DNA of 64,000 bases from Promicromonospora sp042731755 (GCF_042731755.1 NZ_JBHWLR010000007.1:124001-188000); one strand, 5' to 3'. Counted from the first letter of the stretch, positions 41,618 through 51,749 are shown. Numbers and translations are program-made. The notes: generated by a model from the sequence alone, not told the origin.

Positions 41618-43483
41618 GTGAACCCAGCGAAGACGCTCGTTCCGCACATACCCCGTGCGGCACTGCGCAAGTACCTCCGCACCGCGTGGACCGGCGCGGT
41701 CGCGACCGTCCTCGCAGCGGGCGTGCTGGTCACGGCAGCGGCGAGCGTCCCTGGTGCGCAGGACGCCCGCGACGGCAGCGATCTGCCGATCCGGCTCTAC
41801 GGGCTGCTCCAGAGCGTGACCGTCGGCGAGACCGAGACCGCCCCCGAGGGCGTCACCCTCAGCCAGATCGTCGCGGTCCTCGAGCGCGCCGAGCAGGAGG
41901 CGCGTGACCAGGGCCCGGACTTCAGCCCGACGGTCGCCCAGGCCGCGGCCGAGCTCGGCATGCTCTACACGACCTACCAGATGCAGCAGCTCGCCTTCGG
42001 CGAGAACAACGAGGGCCTCCGCGTCGAGGACGCCCCGGTCGCCCGCGGGTCGCAGGACGCCGACGTCCCGCCGTCGGGTTCCGACGAGGACGGCGCCGAC
42101 GACGGCGCCGGCGGCGCGGACCAGGACGGCGCCGGCAAGAACGGCACCGCCGACCAGGACGCCGAAAGGAGCGGCGACCCCGGCCAGGACGGCACCCGGA
42201 CGCCGTCCGACGAGGACACCCCGCCCGCCGTCCAGGTGTCGAACGACCGCACCTCCGTGGTCGAGCCCGACACCGCCGACCCGCAGGCTGGTTATGTCAC
42301 CTACGACCAGGTGGTCATCGCCGCGGTCCGGCTGGCGAACATGCTGGACCCGTCGGTGCCCAACGCGCTGGTGGAGGTCGAGGGGGTCGGCGAGCGTGCC
42401 GGCGGCGTGTCGCTCCGGGAGAGCCTGCTCGACGTCGTGACCATGTTCGGCGGATCCACCCTGGGCTACGCCAACGGGCGCATCCCCGCCGACGTGCTGT
42501 GCCCGCTGGAGTTCGCGCCCGGCCACATGCTGCGCTGCGACGCCGCCGAACGGTTCACGGCGCTGAACGCCGAGTTCGAGCGGGAGTTCGGCTACCCGAT
42601 CCCGATCACGGACTCCTACCGGTCCTACGAGCTCCAGGTCGCGGTGGCGCACACCAAGCCGCACCTCGCGGCGATCCCGGGCACGTCGAACCACGGCTGG
42701 GGCCTCGCCGTGGACCTGGGCAACCCGATCGCCGGCGGTGGCTCCCCCGAGTACGTCTGGCTGCGCCTGCACGGCCCCGACTACGGCTGGGACAACCCGT
42801 CCTGGGCGCAGCTCGGCGGCGCCAAGCCGGAGCCGTGGCACTTCGAGTTCTTCGCGGCGGGCTCCATCCCGAACCGCGCCATCGACGCGTCCGACGTCGG
42901 CACCTGGACCCCCTCCGACTCCGCGAGCCCGCGCTACAAGCCGTCGCTCGACCCGAAGCCGGGCGACGGCAAGGACAAGCCGTCCACCAAGCCGTCCGAC
43001 GACCCGAGTGACAACCCGCCGTCGCAGAAGCCGCCCAAGGCGACCCCGAAGCCGTCTCCGGACGAGCCGACGCCCAGGCCGACGAGCCCGACGACGAAGC
43101 CCACGCCGAAGCCGGACCCGACCGAGGAGCCGACCCCGGACCCGTCGGACGACCCGACCGATGAGCCCTCCCCGGACCCGTCGGATGACCCGACCGAGGA
43201 ACCCACCCCGGACCCGTCGGAGGAGCCGTCGCCCGACCCGTCCGAGGAGTGCCCGGAGACCGAGACCGGCGCGGGCGAGTCGGCCGCGCCGAGCTCCGAG
43301 GCGACGACGACGGAGGAGGGCACCGCCGCCGGCGAGGGCACCGAGGAGGATCCGTGCGCCGTGCCGGACGAGAACCCGGAGGGCACGGGCTCGACCACGA
43401 CGTCGTCCAGCCTGCTCGGGACCCTGTCGAAGTCGACCGTGGTCCGGTCGAGCCGCCGCCCCCGTCGTCCGGAGCTGAGCTGA
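41618..43483 (+). CDS. Secreted VanY-type D-Ala-D-Ala carboxypeptidase (M15) with PT-rich tail
   Basis: The protein is about 621 residues. The signal/anchor is near residues 20-42 (WTGAVATVLAAGVLVTAAAS). A helical region and an acidic Asp/Gly-rich linker follow, then the M15B peptidase: ITDSYRSYELQVAVAHTKP, GTSNHGWGLAVDLG (zinc His and Asp) and KPEPWHFEF (second zinc His with catalytic Glu). The last ~200 residues are Pro/Asp/Glu/Ser repeats, probably spanning the wall. Such enzymes trim peptidoglycan stem peptides. The GTG at 41618 has GGGGGAG five bases upstream. The spacer between membrane and enzyme is unusually long. Confidence 0.88.
   Translation: MNPAKTLVPHIPRAALRKYLRTAWTGAVATVLAAGVLVTAAASVPGAQDARDGSDLPIRLYGLLQSVTVGETETAPEGVTLSQIVAVLERAEQEARDQGPDFSPTVAQAAAELGMLYTTYQMQQLAFGENNEGLRVEDAPVARGSQDADVPPSGSDEDGADDGAGGADQDGAGKNGTADQDAERSGDPGQDGTRTPSDEDTPPAVQVSNDRTSVVEPDTADPQAGYVTYDQVVIAAVRLANMLDPSVPNALVEVEGVGERAGGVSLRESLLDVVTMFGGSTLGYANGRIPADVLCPLEFAPGHMLRCDAAERFTALNAEFEREFGYPIPITDSYRSYELQVAVAHTKPHLAAIPGTSNHGWGLAVDLGNPIAGGGSPEYVWLRLHGPDYGWDNPSWAQLGGAKPEPWHFEFFAAGSIPNRAIDASDVGTWTPSDSASPRYKPSLDPKPGDGKDKPSTKPSDDPSDNPPSQKPPKATPKPSPDEPTPRPTSPTTKPTPKPDPTEEPTPDPSDDPTDEPSPDPSDDPTEEPTPDPSEEPSPDPSEECPETETGAGESAAPSSEATTTEEGTAAGEGTEEDPCAVPDENPEGTGSTTTSSSLLGTLSKSTVVRSSRRPRRPELS
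43136..43240 (+). repeat. In-frame 36-bp tandem repeat in carboxypeptidase tail
   Basis: Two and a half copies of a 36-bp unit encode PDPSDDPTDEPS-like blocks (PDPSDDPTEEPT, then PDPSEEPS). Repeat number can change by slippage without breaking the frame, altering the length of the wall-spanning stalk. Confidence 0.7.
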
Positions 43484-43486
43484 CGG

Positions 43487-43807
43487 ATGGCGGCGGAGCC
43501 GGCGGAGCGGGGGGCGACACCGGGCGCGGGGACGGCCGGCGATCCGCGGCGGTTCCTGCGCTCTGGGCGGCTGGAGACCATGCCGCGGCGCTGGCGGGAC
43601 AAGGTCGCGGTGACGCGGTACCTGGCGGCCCAGGCGCTGCCCACGCTCCTGGAGCCGGTGACCGAGCGTGAGCTGACGGACCGGCTGCGGGAGCTCTCCT
43701 ACGACCCCGCGGGCGTCCGTCGTGCGATGGTTGACCACGGCCTGGTCCAGCGCACGCGGGACGGGGCTGAGTACTGGCGCACGGAGCGCACCGAGTACGA
43801 CGCCTGA
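43487..43807 (+). CDS. DUF2087 domain protein
   Basis: This 106-residue soluble protein has the DUF2087 pattern: RRFLRSGRLETMPRRWRDKVAVTRYLAAQALP, then VTERELTDRLRELSYDPAGVRRAMVDHGLVQRTRDGAEYWR. This is a small winged-helix-like domain often at the end of transcriptional regulators; here it stands alone after a disordered 20-residue start. It begins three bases after the carboxypeptidase stop, so the two are probably co-transcribed. DNA binding is likely but unproven. Confidence 0.8.
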   Translation: MAAEPAERGATPGAGTAGDPRRFLRSGRLETMPRRWRDKVAVTRYLAAQALPTLLEPVTERELTDRLRELSYDPAGVRRAMVDHGLVQRTRDGAEYWRTERTEYDA

Positions 43808-43881
43808 GCAGGCGCCTCGCAATAGAACCTTGACCATAGTGCGAGACAACGAAGACTCGCGTTTTCAGGATAGGAAATTTC

Positions 43882-44349
43882 ATGAGCGAAGAACGTGCTG
43901 TCACCGCGCTCGAGGCGGCGGGCATCCCGTTCGAGATCACCCGGCACGGCCAGGTGGCGAGCCTCGCCGAGGCCGCGGCCGCGCGCGGGGTGGATCCCGC
44001 GAAGCTGATCAAGACGATCGTCGTGCGCCGTGCCGACGACGACTTCCTGTTCGTGCTCGTCCCGGGCGACCGGCAGATCTCCTGGCCCAAGCTGCGCGCG
44101 CTGCTCGGCGTCTCGCGGCTCTCGATGCCGAGCAAGGACGTGGCTTTCGAGGTCACGGGCTATGAGCGGGGAACCATCACCCCGTTCGGGTCGTTCCACA
44201 GGTGGCCCGTCGTCGCGGACTCACGGCTCGCAGAGCCGGGACCCGTGTCGATCGGCGGAGGGGCCCACGGTGTGGGTGCCACGGTCGATGCCGTCGACCT
44301 CACGTCGGCGCTCGACGCCACGGTCGCGGACGTGACCGACCCCGCCTGA
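43882..44349 (+). CDS. YbaK/ProX-type aminoacyl-tRNA deacylase
   Basis: This is a 155-residue single-domain protein of the YbaK/EbsC fold. VDPAKLIKTIVVRRADDDFLFVLVPGDRQI contains the conserved Lys strand, RGTITPFG the 'G.I.P.G' loop and SIGGGAHGVGATVDAVDL the 'GGG..G' active-site loop. These enzymes hydrolyse mischarged tRNAs in trans (for example Cys-tRNAPro or Ala-tRNAPro) and so guard translation fidelity. Length and motifs are complete. It follows the DUF2087 gene by 74 bases with an AT-rich gap that may hold its own promoter. Confidence 0.9.
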   Translation: MSEERAVTALEAAGIPFEITRHGQVASLAEAAAARGVDPAKLIKTIVVRRADDDFLFVLVPGDRQISWPKLRALLGVSRLSMPSKDVAFEVTGYERGTITPFGSFHRWPVVADSRLAEPGPVSIGGGAHGVGATVDAVDLTSALDATVADVTDPA

Positions 44350-44588
44350 GCCACGTCTCGGGCGGTGCCGAACGGGCCCGCACCACGGGAGGCACGGTAA
44401 TTCTCCTCCGTGCAACGTGACCGTAACGCCTGGGGGGTGGACGTAAGCCGGGTGTCGGGTGAACACTCGCCCTAGGTAATTCTTGCCCTGCTGGGGCAAG
44501 GACCGGTCAGACAACACCAAGAAGTGTCCAAGTTGACGTCCGCGTCAGTAGTACCGAAGCAAGTGTCAACGAAGTCGAGGCCCGACCA

Positions 44589-44993
44589 ATGCAGGACGGA
44601 GCGAATGACCCCATGGACCCTCTCCCGTCAGACTCAGCGCAGGACGTGGTTCCCGGACGGCTGGGATCCGGTATCGCCTGCCGGAACACCTACGAGGGCA
44701 CGGTGCTGACCCTCTGGGGTGACATCGACGCGCTGCTGCGCGAGAACGCGAGCGAGGCCATGGCCATGCTCGCCGCACGACCCGATCCCGACCCCGTCAT
44801 CGTCGACGCACGGGACGTCACGTTCATCGACTCCTCCGGGGTCGCCTTCATCCTCCAGGTGTTCGTGCTCGGCGAGGAGACGGGTTCGCCCGTCCAGCTC
44901 CGCGAGCCGTCGTCGGTCGTGATGGAGGTCCTGGACATGGTCGGTATCAGCCAGCGGATCCCGGTGGTCCGCAACGCCGGCGCGAGCGCCTGA
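44589..44993 (+). CDS. STAS domain protein (anti-sigma factor antagonist type)
   Basis: This 134-residue protein has about 35 disordered residues followed by a STAS domain: GTVLTLWGDIDALLRENASEAMAML, VIVDARDVTFIDSSGVAFILQVFVLG, with the phosphorylatable Ser in DSSG intact. Such proteins sequester anti-sigma factors in partner-switching control of stress or envelope genes. No kinase or sigma partner is adjacent; the SigE-type genes start 4.6 kb downstream. The 239-base gap upstream has a CTTGCCC/GGGCAAG hairpin near 44483-44501. Confidence 0.85.
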   Translation: MQDGANDPMDPLPSDSAQDVVPGRLGSGIACRNTYEGTVLTLWGDIDALLRENASEAMAMLAARPDPDPVIVDARDVTFIDSSGVAFILQVFVLGEETGSPVQLREPSSVVMEVLDMVGISQRIPVVRNAGASA

Positions 44994-45058
44994 GTCCTGA
45001 ACCGAACGCTATGTGAACGACCGCGTCCGATCGGACGCGGGGGTGGCACCCTGGTCCG

Positions 45059-46327
45059 GTGAAGAACTGGGCAGCGAACCTCACGTACTCCTCCGCGCGC
45101 ACCGAGCGCCCCCGGACCCTCGCGGAGCTTGCCGGCATCGTCGCCGGCGAGCCCCGCGTCCGGGCCCTCGGCTCGCGCCACTCGTTCTCGGACGTCGCCG
45201 ACACGACCGGCGTGCACGTCCAGCTCGACCGGCTCGACGACGGCCGGCCGGCCCTCGAGGTCGACCCCGCCACTGGCGTGGCGTCCGTCCGCGCCGGCCT
45301 GCGCTACGGCGACGTCGTCGCCGACCTGCACGCGAGCGGCCGTGCCCTCCCCGCCATGGCTTCCCTCCCGCACATCTCGATCGCCGGTGCGGTCGCCACG
45401 GGCACCCACGGCTCCGGTGACGGGACGCGCTCGCTCGCCGGCGACGTCGTCGGGCTGGAGCTCGTGACCGCCTCCGGGGAAACGCTGACCCTGCGCCCCG
45501 GCGACGCCGACTTCCCCGGGTCCGTGGTGGCGCTCGGCGCCCTCGGTGTCCTCACGCGGGTGGAGCTCGCGACCGTGCCGGCCTTCGACGTGCGCCAGGA
45601 CGTCTTCACCGGCCTGCCCTGGGACGCGCTGACCGAGAACCTCGACGCCGTCATGGGCAGCGCGTACTCCGTCAGCGTCTTCACGAGCTGGTTCGAGCCC
45701 GACGTCCGCCTGGTCTGGTGCAAGTCCCGGGTGGACGAGGCCGGCGCGTCCGGGCCCGTCCCCGCGGCGGACCTGCTGACCGGCCTGGGCGCCGCGCCCG
45801 CCACCCGGGCGATGCACCCCCTGCCCGACGTCGCCGCCGTGGCCTGCACCGAGCAGGGCGGGGTGCCCGGGCCGTGGTTCGAGCGGCTGCCGCACTTCCG
45901 CCTGGACTTCACACCGTCCCTGGGCGAGGAGCTCCAGTCGGAGTACCTGCTGCCGCGTGCGGCGGGGCCTGACGCCGTCCGCGCCGTGCGTGCGCTCGGG
46001 GACCGGCTGGGCCCGCTGCTGCTCACGTCCGAGATCCGCACCGTCGCGGGCGACGACCTGTGGCTGAGCACCGCGCCGGGGGACAGCCTGGCGCTCCACT
46101 TCACGTGGAAGCAGGACTGGCCCGCCGTGCGCGCCGCGCTGCCCGAGTTGGAGGCGGCCCTGCTGCCGCTCGGCGCGCGTCCGCACTGGGGCAAGCTGTT
46201 CACCGTCCCGGTCTCCGACCTCCCGGGCCTGTACCCGCGGTTCGACGACTTCGCGGCGCTGGCCGCGCGCCTCGACCCCGCCGGAAAGTTCCGCGGCGGC
46301 TACGTGGCGGAGCTGCTCGGCCGGTGA
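45059..46327 (+). CDS. FAD-dependent alditol/xylitol oxidase (AldO family)
   Basis: This 422-residue VAO-type flavoprotein oxidises the terminal alcohol of polyols (xylitol, sorbitol) to the aldose with H2O2 release. The start NWAANLTYSSARTERPRTL and RALGSRHSFSDVADT (His41 is the expected covalent FAD site) match AldO/XyoA. ASLPHISIAGAVATGTHGSGDGTRSLAGDVVGLELV is the FAD pyrophosphate region. Substrate-domain motifs follow (EIRTVAGDDLWLSTA, LHFTWKQDW, PHWGKLFTV) and the end is LDPAGKFRGGYVAELLG. Length is normal for the family. It is likely cytoplasmic. It may supply polyol catabolism in a plant-matter degrader. Confidence 0.92.
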   Translation: MKNWAANLTYSSARTERPRTLAELAGIVAGEPRVRALGSRHSFSDVADTTGVHVQLDRLDDGRPALEVDPATGVASVRAGLRYGDVVADLHASGRALPAMASLPHISIAGAVATGTHGSGDGTRSLAGDVVGLELVTASGETLTLRPGDADFPGSVVALGALGVLTRVELATVPAFDVRQDVFTGLPWDALTENLDAVMGSAYSVSVFTSWFEPDVRLVWCKSRVDEAGASGPVPAADLLTGLGAAPATRAMHPLPDVAAVACTEQGGVPGPWFERLPHFRLDFTPSLGEELQSEYLLPRAAGPDAVRAVRALGDRLGPLLLTSEIRTVAGDDLWLSTAPGDSLALHFTWKQDWPAVRAALPELEAALLPLGARPHWGKLFTVPVSDLPGLYPRFDDFAALAARLDPAGKFRGGYVAELLGR

Positions 46328-46615
46328 GCCGCGCCGCGGGCGCGTGACGGTCAAGATCACCAACGGCGTCGGACGGGCGTCTTCGCAGGTCAGGTGCTGT
46401 GAGCTGGGCGAAATGTAGCAGAAACATGCCCTTCATCACAGTGTGACAATGGTCTCTAAGTTGCGGGTTTACGCCAGGGACCAGTCACGGTTGGGTGAGA
46501 CTCGAGTCGAGGCGCCACGTGCGCCGTCGGGTTCTCTGCTCCCCTGATGACAGAGATCTGTCGGGTCGCCGGGGGCCTCGCGAGACGATCAAAAAACCCG
46601 ACCAGGAGACCCCTG

Positions 46616-47545
46616 ATGCGCAGGCTTCCCGCCCTGACCGCCGCGGCCGCACTTGCCGCCGCCACCCTCGTGCTGACTGCATGCACCGACGCGTCGCAGC
46701 AGCCCGCCGGCTCCGACGGAGCCTCCGACGAGGCCAGCGCCGAGGCGTCGTTCGACCCGTCGTCCGTCGAGGTCGACGAGGAGATCGCCGCGCTCCTCCC
46801 GAAGGAGATCGCGGACAAGGGCACCCTGACCGTGGGTTCCGACACCGCGTACGCGCCCGCGGAGTTCATCGACGTCGACGGCAAGACGCCGGTCGGCTTC
46901 GACATCGACACCATCACCGCCGTCGGGGCCGTGCTCGGCCTGGACGTCGAGGTCCAGTCGGCCGCGTTCGACGGCATCATCCCGGCCATCGGCTCCAAGT
47001 ACGACGCGGGCATCTCGGCGTTCACCATCACGGACGAGCGCACCGCCGAGGCGAACATGATCAGCTACGCCACGGCCGGCTCGCAGTACGGCGTCGCCGC
47101 GGGCAACCCCGACGAGTTCGACCCCGAGGCCCTGTGCGGCACCACCATCGGCGTGCAGACCTCGACCATCCAGGACGACGAGCTCACCGCGGCCACCGAG
47201 CAGTGCGAGAAGGACGGCGAGGACCCGATCGACGTCGTGCGCTACGAGTCGCAGGCCGACGTCACGACCAACCTCGTGGGCGGCAAGCTCCAGGCCATGT
47301 ACGCCGACTCGCCGATCACCGCCTACGCCGTCGAGCAGACCTCCGGCGAGATCGAGACCATCGGCGACGTCCTGGACGCGGCGCCGTACGGCATCGTCGT
47401 CGCCCAGGACGACAAGGACCTGACCGAGGCCGTGCAGGCCGCGGTGCAGAAGCTCATCGACGACGGCACCCTCGGCGAGATCTTCGCGAGCTGGGGCAGC
47501 GCGGACGCCGTGGTGGACAAGGCGGAGCTCAACCCCGCCGAGTGA
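46616..47545 (+). CDS. Polar amino-acid ABC transporter substrate-binding lipoprotein
   Basis: This 309-residue family 3 periplasmic-type binding protein is anchored by a lipobox (LTAC, near residue 20). Family motifs include GTLTVGSDTAYAPAEFID, PVGFDIDTITAVGAVLGLDVE, FDGIIPAIGSKYDAGISAFTITDERT and GTTIGVQTSTIQ, ending in IGDVLDAAPYGIVVAQDD. It likely binds a polar amino acid such as Gln, Glu or His. AGGAG lies seven bases before the ATG. A hairpin after the stop could raise its yield relative to the permease and ATPase that follow. Confidence 0.93.
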   Translation: MRRLPALTAAAALAAATLVLTACTDASQQPAGSDGASDEASAEASFDPSSVEVDEEIAALLPKEIADKGTLTVGSDTAYAPAEFIDVDGKTPVGFDIDTITAVGAVLGLDVEVQSAAFDGIIPAIGSKYDAGISAFTITDERTAEANMISYATAGSQYGVAAGNPDEFDPEALCGTTIGVQTSTIQDDELTAATEQCEKDGEDPIDVVRYESQADVTTNLVGGKLQAMYADSPITAYAVEQTSGEIETIGDVLDAAPYGIVVAQDDKDLTEAVQAAVQKLIDDGTLGEIFASWGSADAVVDKAELNPAE

Positions 47546-47556
47546 CCCGTCCGCCG

Positions 47557-47607
47557 GTGCACGGCACCCGTGGTCCGCGCCAGGCGCGGACCACGGGTAC
47601 CGTGCAC
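47557..47607 (+). terminator. Hairpin between binding-protein and permease genes (attenuator-like)
   Basis: A 24-bp arm (47557-47580) pairs with 47584-47607 around CAG with one mismatch, followed by ACTTTTA. Placed inside an ABC-transporter operon, it would cause partial termination or protect the upstream mRNA, giving more binding protein than membrane subunits. Confidence 0.75.
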
Positions 47608-47635
47608 TCAACTTTTAGAGGGAAGGAAGGGTGAC

Positions 47636-48606
47636 GTGACGACGCAGACCTCCGCGTCGGGCAGCGACCCTGTGCCCAACCGCATCCACGCGCGGCCCGT
47701 GCCGCGTCCCGGCCGCCTCGTCGCAGCGGTGGCCGTGCTGATCCTGGCCGCCATGGCGGCCAACGCCCTGATCACGAACGAGAACTTCCGCTGGGACGTG
47801 GTCTGGCTCTACCTGCGGGACATCGTGGTGATCCGCGGCGTGCTGTGGACCCTGGTGCTCACGTTCGGTTCCATGGCGATCGCCGTGGTGCTCGCCGTCG
47901 CGCTCGCGATGATGCGCCGCTCGGACAACCCGGTCATGCGCTCGGTGAGCTGGGCCTGGATCTGGTTCTTCCGCGGCACGCCGATCTACACGCAGCTCAT
48001 CTTCTGGGGCCTGCTCGCCGTGCTGTACCCGCGGCTGTCGCTGGGCATCCCCTTCGGGCCGGAGTTCTTCTCCTTCCGTACCGACGAGGTGCTCACCGCG
48101 TTCTGGCTGGCGCTCTTCGGCCTGGCGTTCAACGAGTCGGCCTACCTCGCGGAGATCGTGCGCGCGGGCCTGACCTCCGTGGACCCGGGGCAGACCGAGG
48201 CCGCCAAGGCGCTGGGCATGAAGGACGGCAAGATCATGCGCCGCGTGGTCCTGCCGCAGGCCATGCGCGTGATCGTGCCGCCGACGGGCAACGAGACGAT
48301 CTCGATGCTCAAGACCACCTCCCTGGTGGTCGCCGTGCCGCTCACGTTCGAGCTGACCTACGCCACCAGCGCGATCGGCAACCGCACCTTCCTGCCCATC
48401 CCGCTGCTGGTCATCGCGGCGCTCTGGTACCTGCTCATCACCTCGATCCTGATGGTGGGCCAGCACTACCTGGAGCAGTACTACGGGCGCGGGTTCGGGA
48501 CGACCACCCGCCGCCGGGGCCGGGGCAAGGGCCCGGCCGGTGGCAGGCAGGCCGCCATCGCCGCCGCCGGGACCGTGCAGGACGACGTGAACAAGGACGT
48601 GACACC

Positions 48607-48610
<4 letters not shown>
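47636..48610 (+). CDS. Polar amino-acid ABC transporter permease (HisM type)
   Basis: This 324-residue membrane protein has a longer than usual N-terminus, then the BPD_transp_1 fold with about five to six helices. IWFFRGTPIYTQLIFWGLLA and ESAYLAEIVRAGLTSVDPGQTEAAKALGMKDGKIMRRVVLPQA (EAA loop, contact to the ATPase) are diagnostic. GNETISMLKTTSLVV and the basic C-terminal tail complete it. GGAAGGAAGGG lies just upstream of the GTG. Its TGA overlaps the ATG of the ATPase gene. A family 3 system with a single permease gene implies a homodimer. Confidence 0.92.
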
Positions 48611-49422
<812 letters not shown>

Positions 49423-49426
49423 CCCC

Positions 49427-49468
49427 GTGTCAGACGTACAGGACCTCCGGGTGACCTGTACGTCTGAC
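49427..49468. terminator. Hairpin after ABC operon, copy A of a 42-bp family
   Basis: GTCAGACGTACAGG and its exact complement flank a 12-base loop. A 42-base sequence of the same length and pattern, with most bases identical, recurs at 51599-51640. Both copies lie just upstream of a SigE-type sigma factor promoter. Confidence 0.8.
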
Positions 49469-49489
49469 CCGGATCCGTTCGGAAAGGAC

Positions 49490-49518
49490 GGAACCTCGGC
49501 GGGCCCCGGCTGCGTCTA
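49490..49518 (+). promoter_or_regulatory. ECF-type promoter of sigma operon 1
   Basis: GGAACC, a 17-base spacer and CGTCTA match the -35/-10 pattern of ECF-type promoters in actinobacteria. It lies about 87 bases upstream of the sigma factor start, suggesting that the sigma factor activates its own operon. Confidence 0.6.
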
Positions 49519-49604
49519 AGGTGCATGACGCACACGATGCGGCGCGCAGGGCGCCGTGAACGCACGCCGGGGCACGCCGGCCACACCACCCCGTGGTGTA
49601 CCGG

Positions 49605-50180
49605 ATGAGCGAGGTGGCGGTGACCCTGGAACCCGAGCAGGGCACCGGCGAGATCCCCGTCGTCCGGAGCAGCCTCGACCCGGTCGCCGACTTCACGGCG
49701 TTCGCGCAGGCGAACACCCCCGCGCTGTACCGCATCGCGTACCTGCTGAGCGGCGACGAGCACCGGGCGAAGGACCTGGTGCAGCTCGCCCTGGAGCGCA
49801 CGTTCAAGGCGTGGAAGAAGGTGGGCGACGGCGACCCGTTCGCCTACGCGCGCCGCGTGCTGGCGACGGCCCGTATCGACACGTGGCGTCGCACCCGCCG
49901 CGAGGTGCTCACCGACGAACCGTCGCTCGGCCTGCGCGAGCGGAGCGCCCCGGCGTCGGACGCCGGGCTGGCCGACCGTGACCGCCTGGTCCGCGCCCTC
50001 CTGGCGCTCTCCGTCAAGCAGCGCCGGGTGGTGGTGCTGCGCTACCTGCTCGACCGGTCCGAGGCCGAGACGGCCGCAGAGCTCGGCATCTCGACCGGGA
50101 CGGTCAAGTCCACCGCCTCACGCGCCCTGGAGCGCCTCCGCACCCTCGTGGTGCCCGGTCGCGAAGGGAGCCGATCGTGA
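49605..50180 (+). CDS. SigE-family RNA polymerase sigma factor 1
   Basis: This 191-residue sigma-70 factor has regions 2 and 4 only. Region 2 includes FTAFAQANTPALYRIAYLLSGDEHRAKDLVQLALERTFKAW and PFAYARRVLATARIDTWRRTRREV. Region 4 is ALLALSVKQRRVVVLRYLLDRSEAETAAELGISTGTVKSTASRALERL. The pattern is the actinobacterial SigE subfamily (SIG41-like). The ATG at 49605 is preferred over GTG 49593, though no strong ribosome site is visible. Its TGA overlaps the GTG of the membrane partner gene. The GGAACC promoter suggests autoregulation. Confidence 0.9.
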   Translation: MSEVAVTLEPEQGTGEIPVVRSSLDPVADFTAFAQANTPALYRIAYLLSGDEHRAKDLVQLALERTFKAWKKVGDGDPFAYARRVLATARIDTWRRTRREVLTDEPSLGLRERSAPASDAGLADRDRLVRALLALSVKQRRVVVLRYLLDRSEAETAAELGISTGTVKSTASRALERLRTLVVPGREGSRS

Positions 50181-51580
50181 ACGTGCACGACATCCACGCC
50201 AAGAAGGACGCCGCGGTGCTCGCCGACCTGCGGGCCGCCAGCTCGACGGTCGAGCCGCCCGAGGGCCTCGACGCGGTGGCCATGGCGACCCGGGCCGTGC
50301 GGACCGTACGCCGGCGCCGGGTCGTGACCACGGTGACGGCCGGCGTCGCCGCGGTGGTGCTGACGGGCGCCGGTATCGGCGTCGCCGGGGCGATCTACGG
50401 CGACCGGCAAGGGCCCCTGCCCGGCACGGTGAAGACGACCAGCGAGTCGGCCCCGTCCACCGACGCGCCGTCGCCGGAGCCGACGGCCGAGCCGACGCCG
50501 GAACCGAGCGACGTGCCCACCACCTACCTGGAGACCGGCGGCGGGACGCTGCCCGTGCTCGCGGGCGTCGAGCGCGGCGTGGTCGAGGGACCGGGTGCCG
50601 CCCCCTACATCCTCGGCGGGCTCTGGTACGAGGTCCCGCCGGGCGGCTGGATCGCCGTCGGCGACGTCAACGCGGGCGGCGTGGCCGGCTGGCTGGCCCC
50701 GGACCTCCCGGGGGCCTTCGGCATGTCCGAGTCAGGCACCATCGACGACATGGACGCCACGATCGAGCTCCGCAACGTGTTCGACGTCGCGGGCTGGAAG
50801 GCGCCGGCGAAGGACTCGGGCGCGACGACGCTCGACATCGAGGGCGCCGACCTGGTGGTCATCGAGCAGCACGCCCGCGAGGGGAAGGTGCGGCCCGCGA
50901 CCATCACCATCCGCAGCGGCGACGAGGGCTGGGTCATCGACACCCGGTTCACGGCGAACGCCGAGGGTGACGAGATGCTGCGGAACTTCGTCGGGAACCT
51001 CTGGCTCAAGGAGGCGGGCGAGCCCGACTGGTACCTGCCGGAGTTCTCGGCGCCGGCGCTCGACGCCATCGAGCGCGGGATCCCGGCCGACTGGGTCCGG
51101 ACCGAGCACAACGGCCTGACGTTCGCGGTGCCGGAGGGCTGGACCTCGGAGAAGACGGAGGGCGAGTTCTCTCCGGGCGTGGAGTGGACCGGGCCGAAGG
51201 TCATGTACGTGGAACCCGGCATCGACCAGGAGACGCTGAAGCGGTGGAGCGACGCCACGGCCGAGGAGTTGGCGCGTGCCGCCGAGGACAAGGACGTCCC
51301 CGAGCGGGTCTACGTCCAGGGCGGCAAGCCCGGCGGCCTCTGGTGGACGCCGTCCGACCAGCCGGGGGCCAAGATGATCGACGTCCCGGGCGCCGACTAC
51401 GCCGAGGTGATCCCGACCGCGCACAACGTCGACGGGGAGACCGACTACTACTGGGTCGACATCTACATCCACCAGGAGGACCAGGGCGAGAACCTGTTCC
51501 TCGTGGTCGAGTTCGACGGCGGCGAGCAGGGCCTGCGGGACCTCCACACCTTCCTGGGGACGCTGGACTTCCGCCGCTGA
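50177..51580 (+). CDS. Membrane protein coupled to SigE-type factor 1 (possible anti-sigma)
   Basis: This 467-residue protein has about 50 cytoplasmic residues with a basic end (RAVRTVRRRR), one membrane helix (VVTTVTAGVAAVVLTGAGIGVAGAIYG), a Pro/Ser/Glu linker and a ~350-residue external domain. That domain includes a YIHQEDQGENLFLVVEFDGG strand near the end. No zinc anti-sigma motif (HxxxCxxC) is present. The gene order sigma-membrane partner with stop-start overlap is the basis for suggesting an anti-sigma role, by analogy. A paralogous pair follows at 51750-54061. Confidence 0.7.
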   Translation: MNVHDIHAKKDAAVLADLRAASSTVEPPEGLDAVAMATRAVRTVRRRRVVTTVTAGVAAVVLTGAGIGVAGAIYGDRQGPLPGTVKTTSESAPSTDAPSPEPTAEPTPEPSDVPTTYLETGGGTLPVLAGVERGVVEGPGAAPYILGGLWYEVPPGGWIAVGDVNAGGVAGWLAPDLPGAFGMSESGTIDDMDATIELRNVFDVAGWKAPAKDSGATTLDIEGADLVVIEQHAREGKVRPATITIRSGDEGWVIDTRFTANAEGDEMLRNFVGNLWLKEAGEPDWYLPEFSAPALDAIERGIPADWVRTEHNGLTFAVPEGWTSEKTEGEFSPGVEWTGPKVMYVEPGIDQETLKRWSDATAEELARAAEDKDVPERVYVQGGKPGGLWWTPSDQPGAKMIDVPGADYAEVIPTAHNVDGETDYYWVDIYIHQEDQGENLFLVVEFDGGEQGLRDLHTFLGTLDFRR

Positions 51581-51589
51581 CCCACCCCT

Positions 51590-51652
51590 GACGAGCACGT
51601 GTCAGACGTGCGGGTCACCCCCGTGACCTGTGCGCCTGACACGTGCTTCGTC
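51590..51652. terminator. Hairpin after sigma operon 1, includes copy B of 42-bp family
   Basis: A 29-30 base arm pairs with its partner over GACGAGCACGTGTCAG and related bases, with a few mismatches and a CCCC loop. Bases 51599-51640 form the second copy of the 42-bp sequence seen at 49427-49468. The copies differ mostly in the loop, and stem changes tend to keep pairing. Confidence 0.8.
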
Positions 51653-51715
51653 GTGTGGCGGACGGCGCGGCGGCCGGGGCCACGCACGGCCCGGAAAATT
51701 TCTCTGAACCAAAAT

Positions 51716-51743
51716 GGAACCTTCGTCCCGGTGCGGCCGTGTT
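51716..51743 (+). promoter_or_regulatory. ECF-like promoter of sigma operon 2
   Basis: GGAAC, a 17-base spacer and CGTGTT resemble the promoter of sigma operon 1 (GGAACC-17-CGTCTA) but the -10 is weaker. Transcription would begin near the GTG at 51750, so the message could be leaderless. Confidence 0.45.
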
Positions 51744-51749
51744 CCGTTC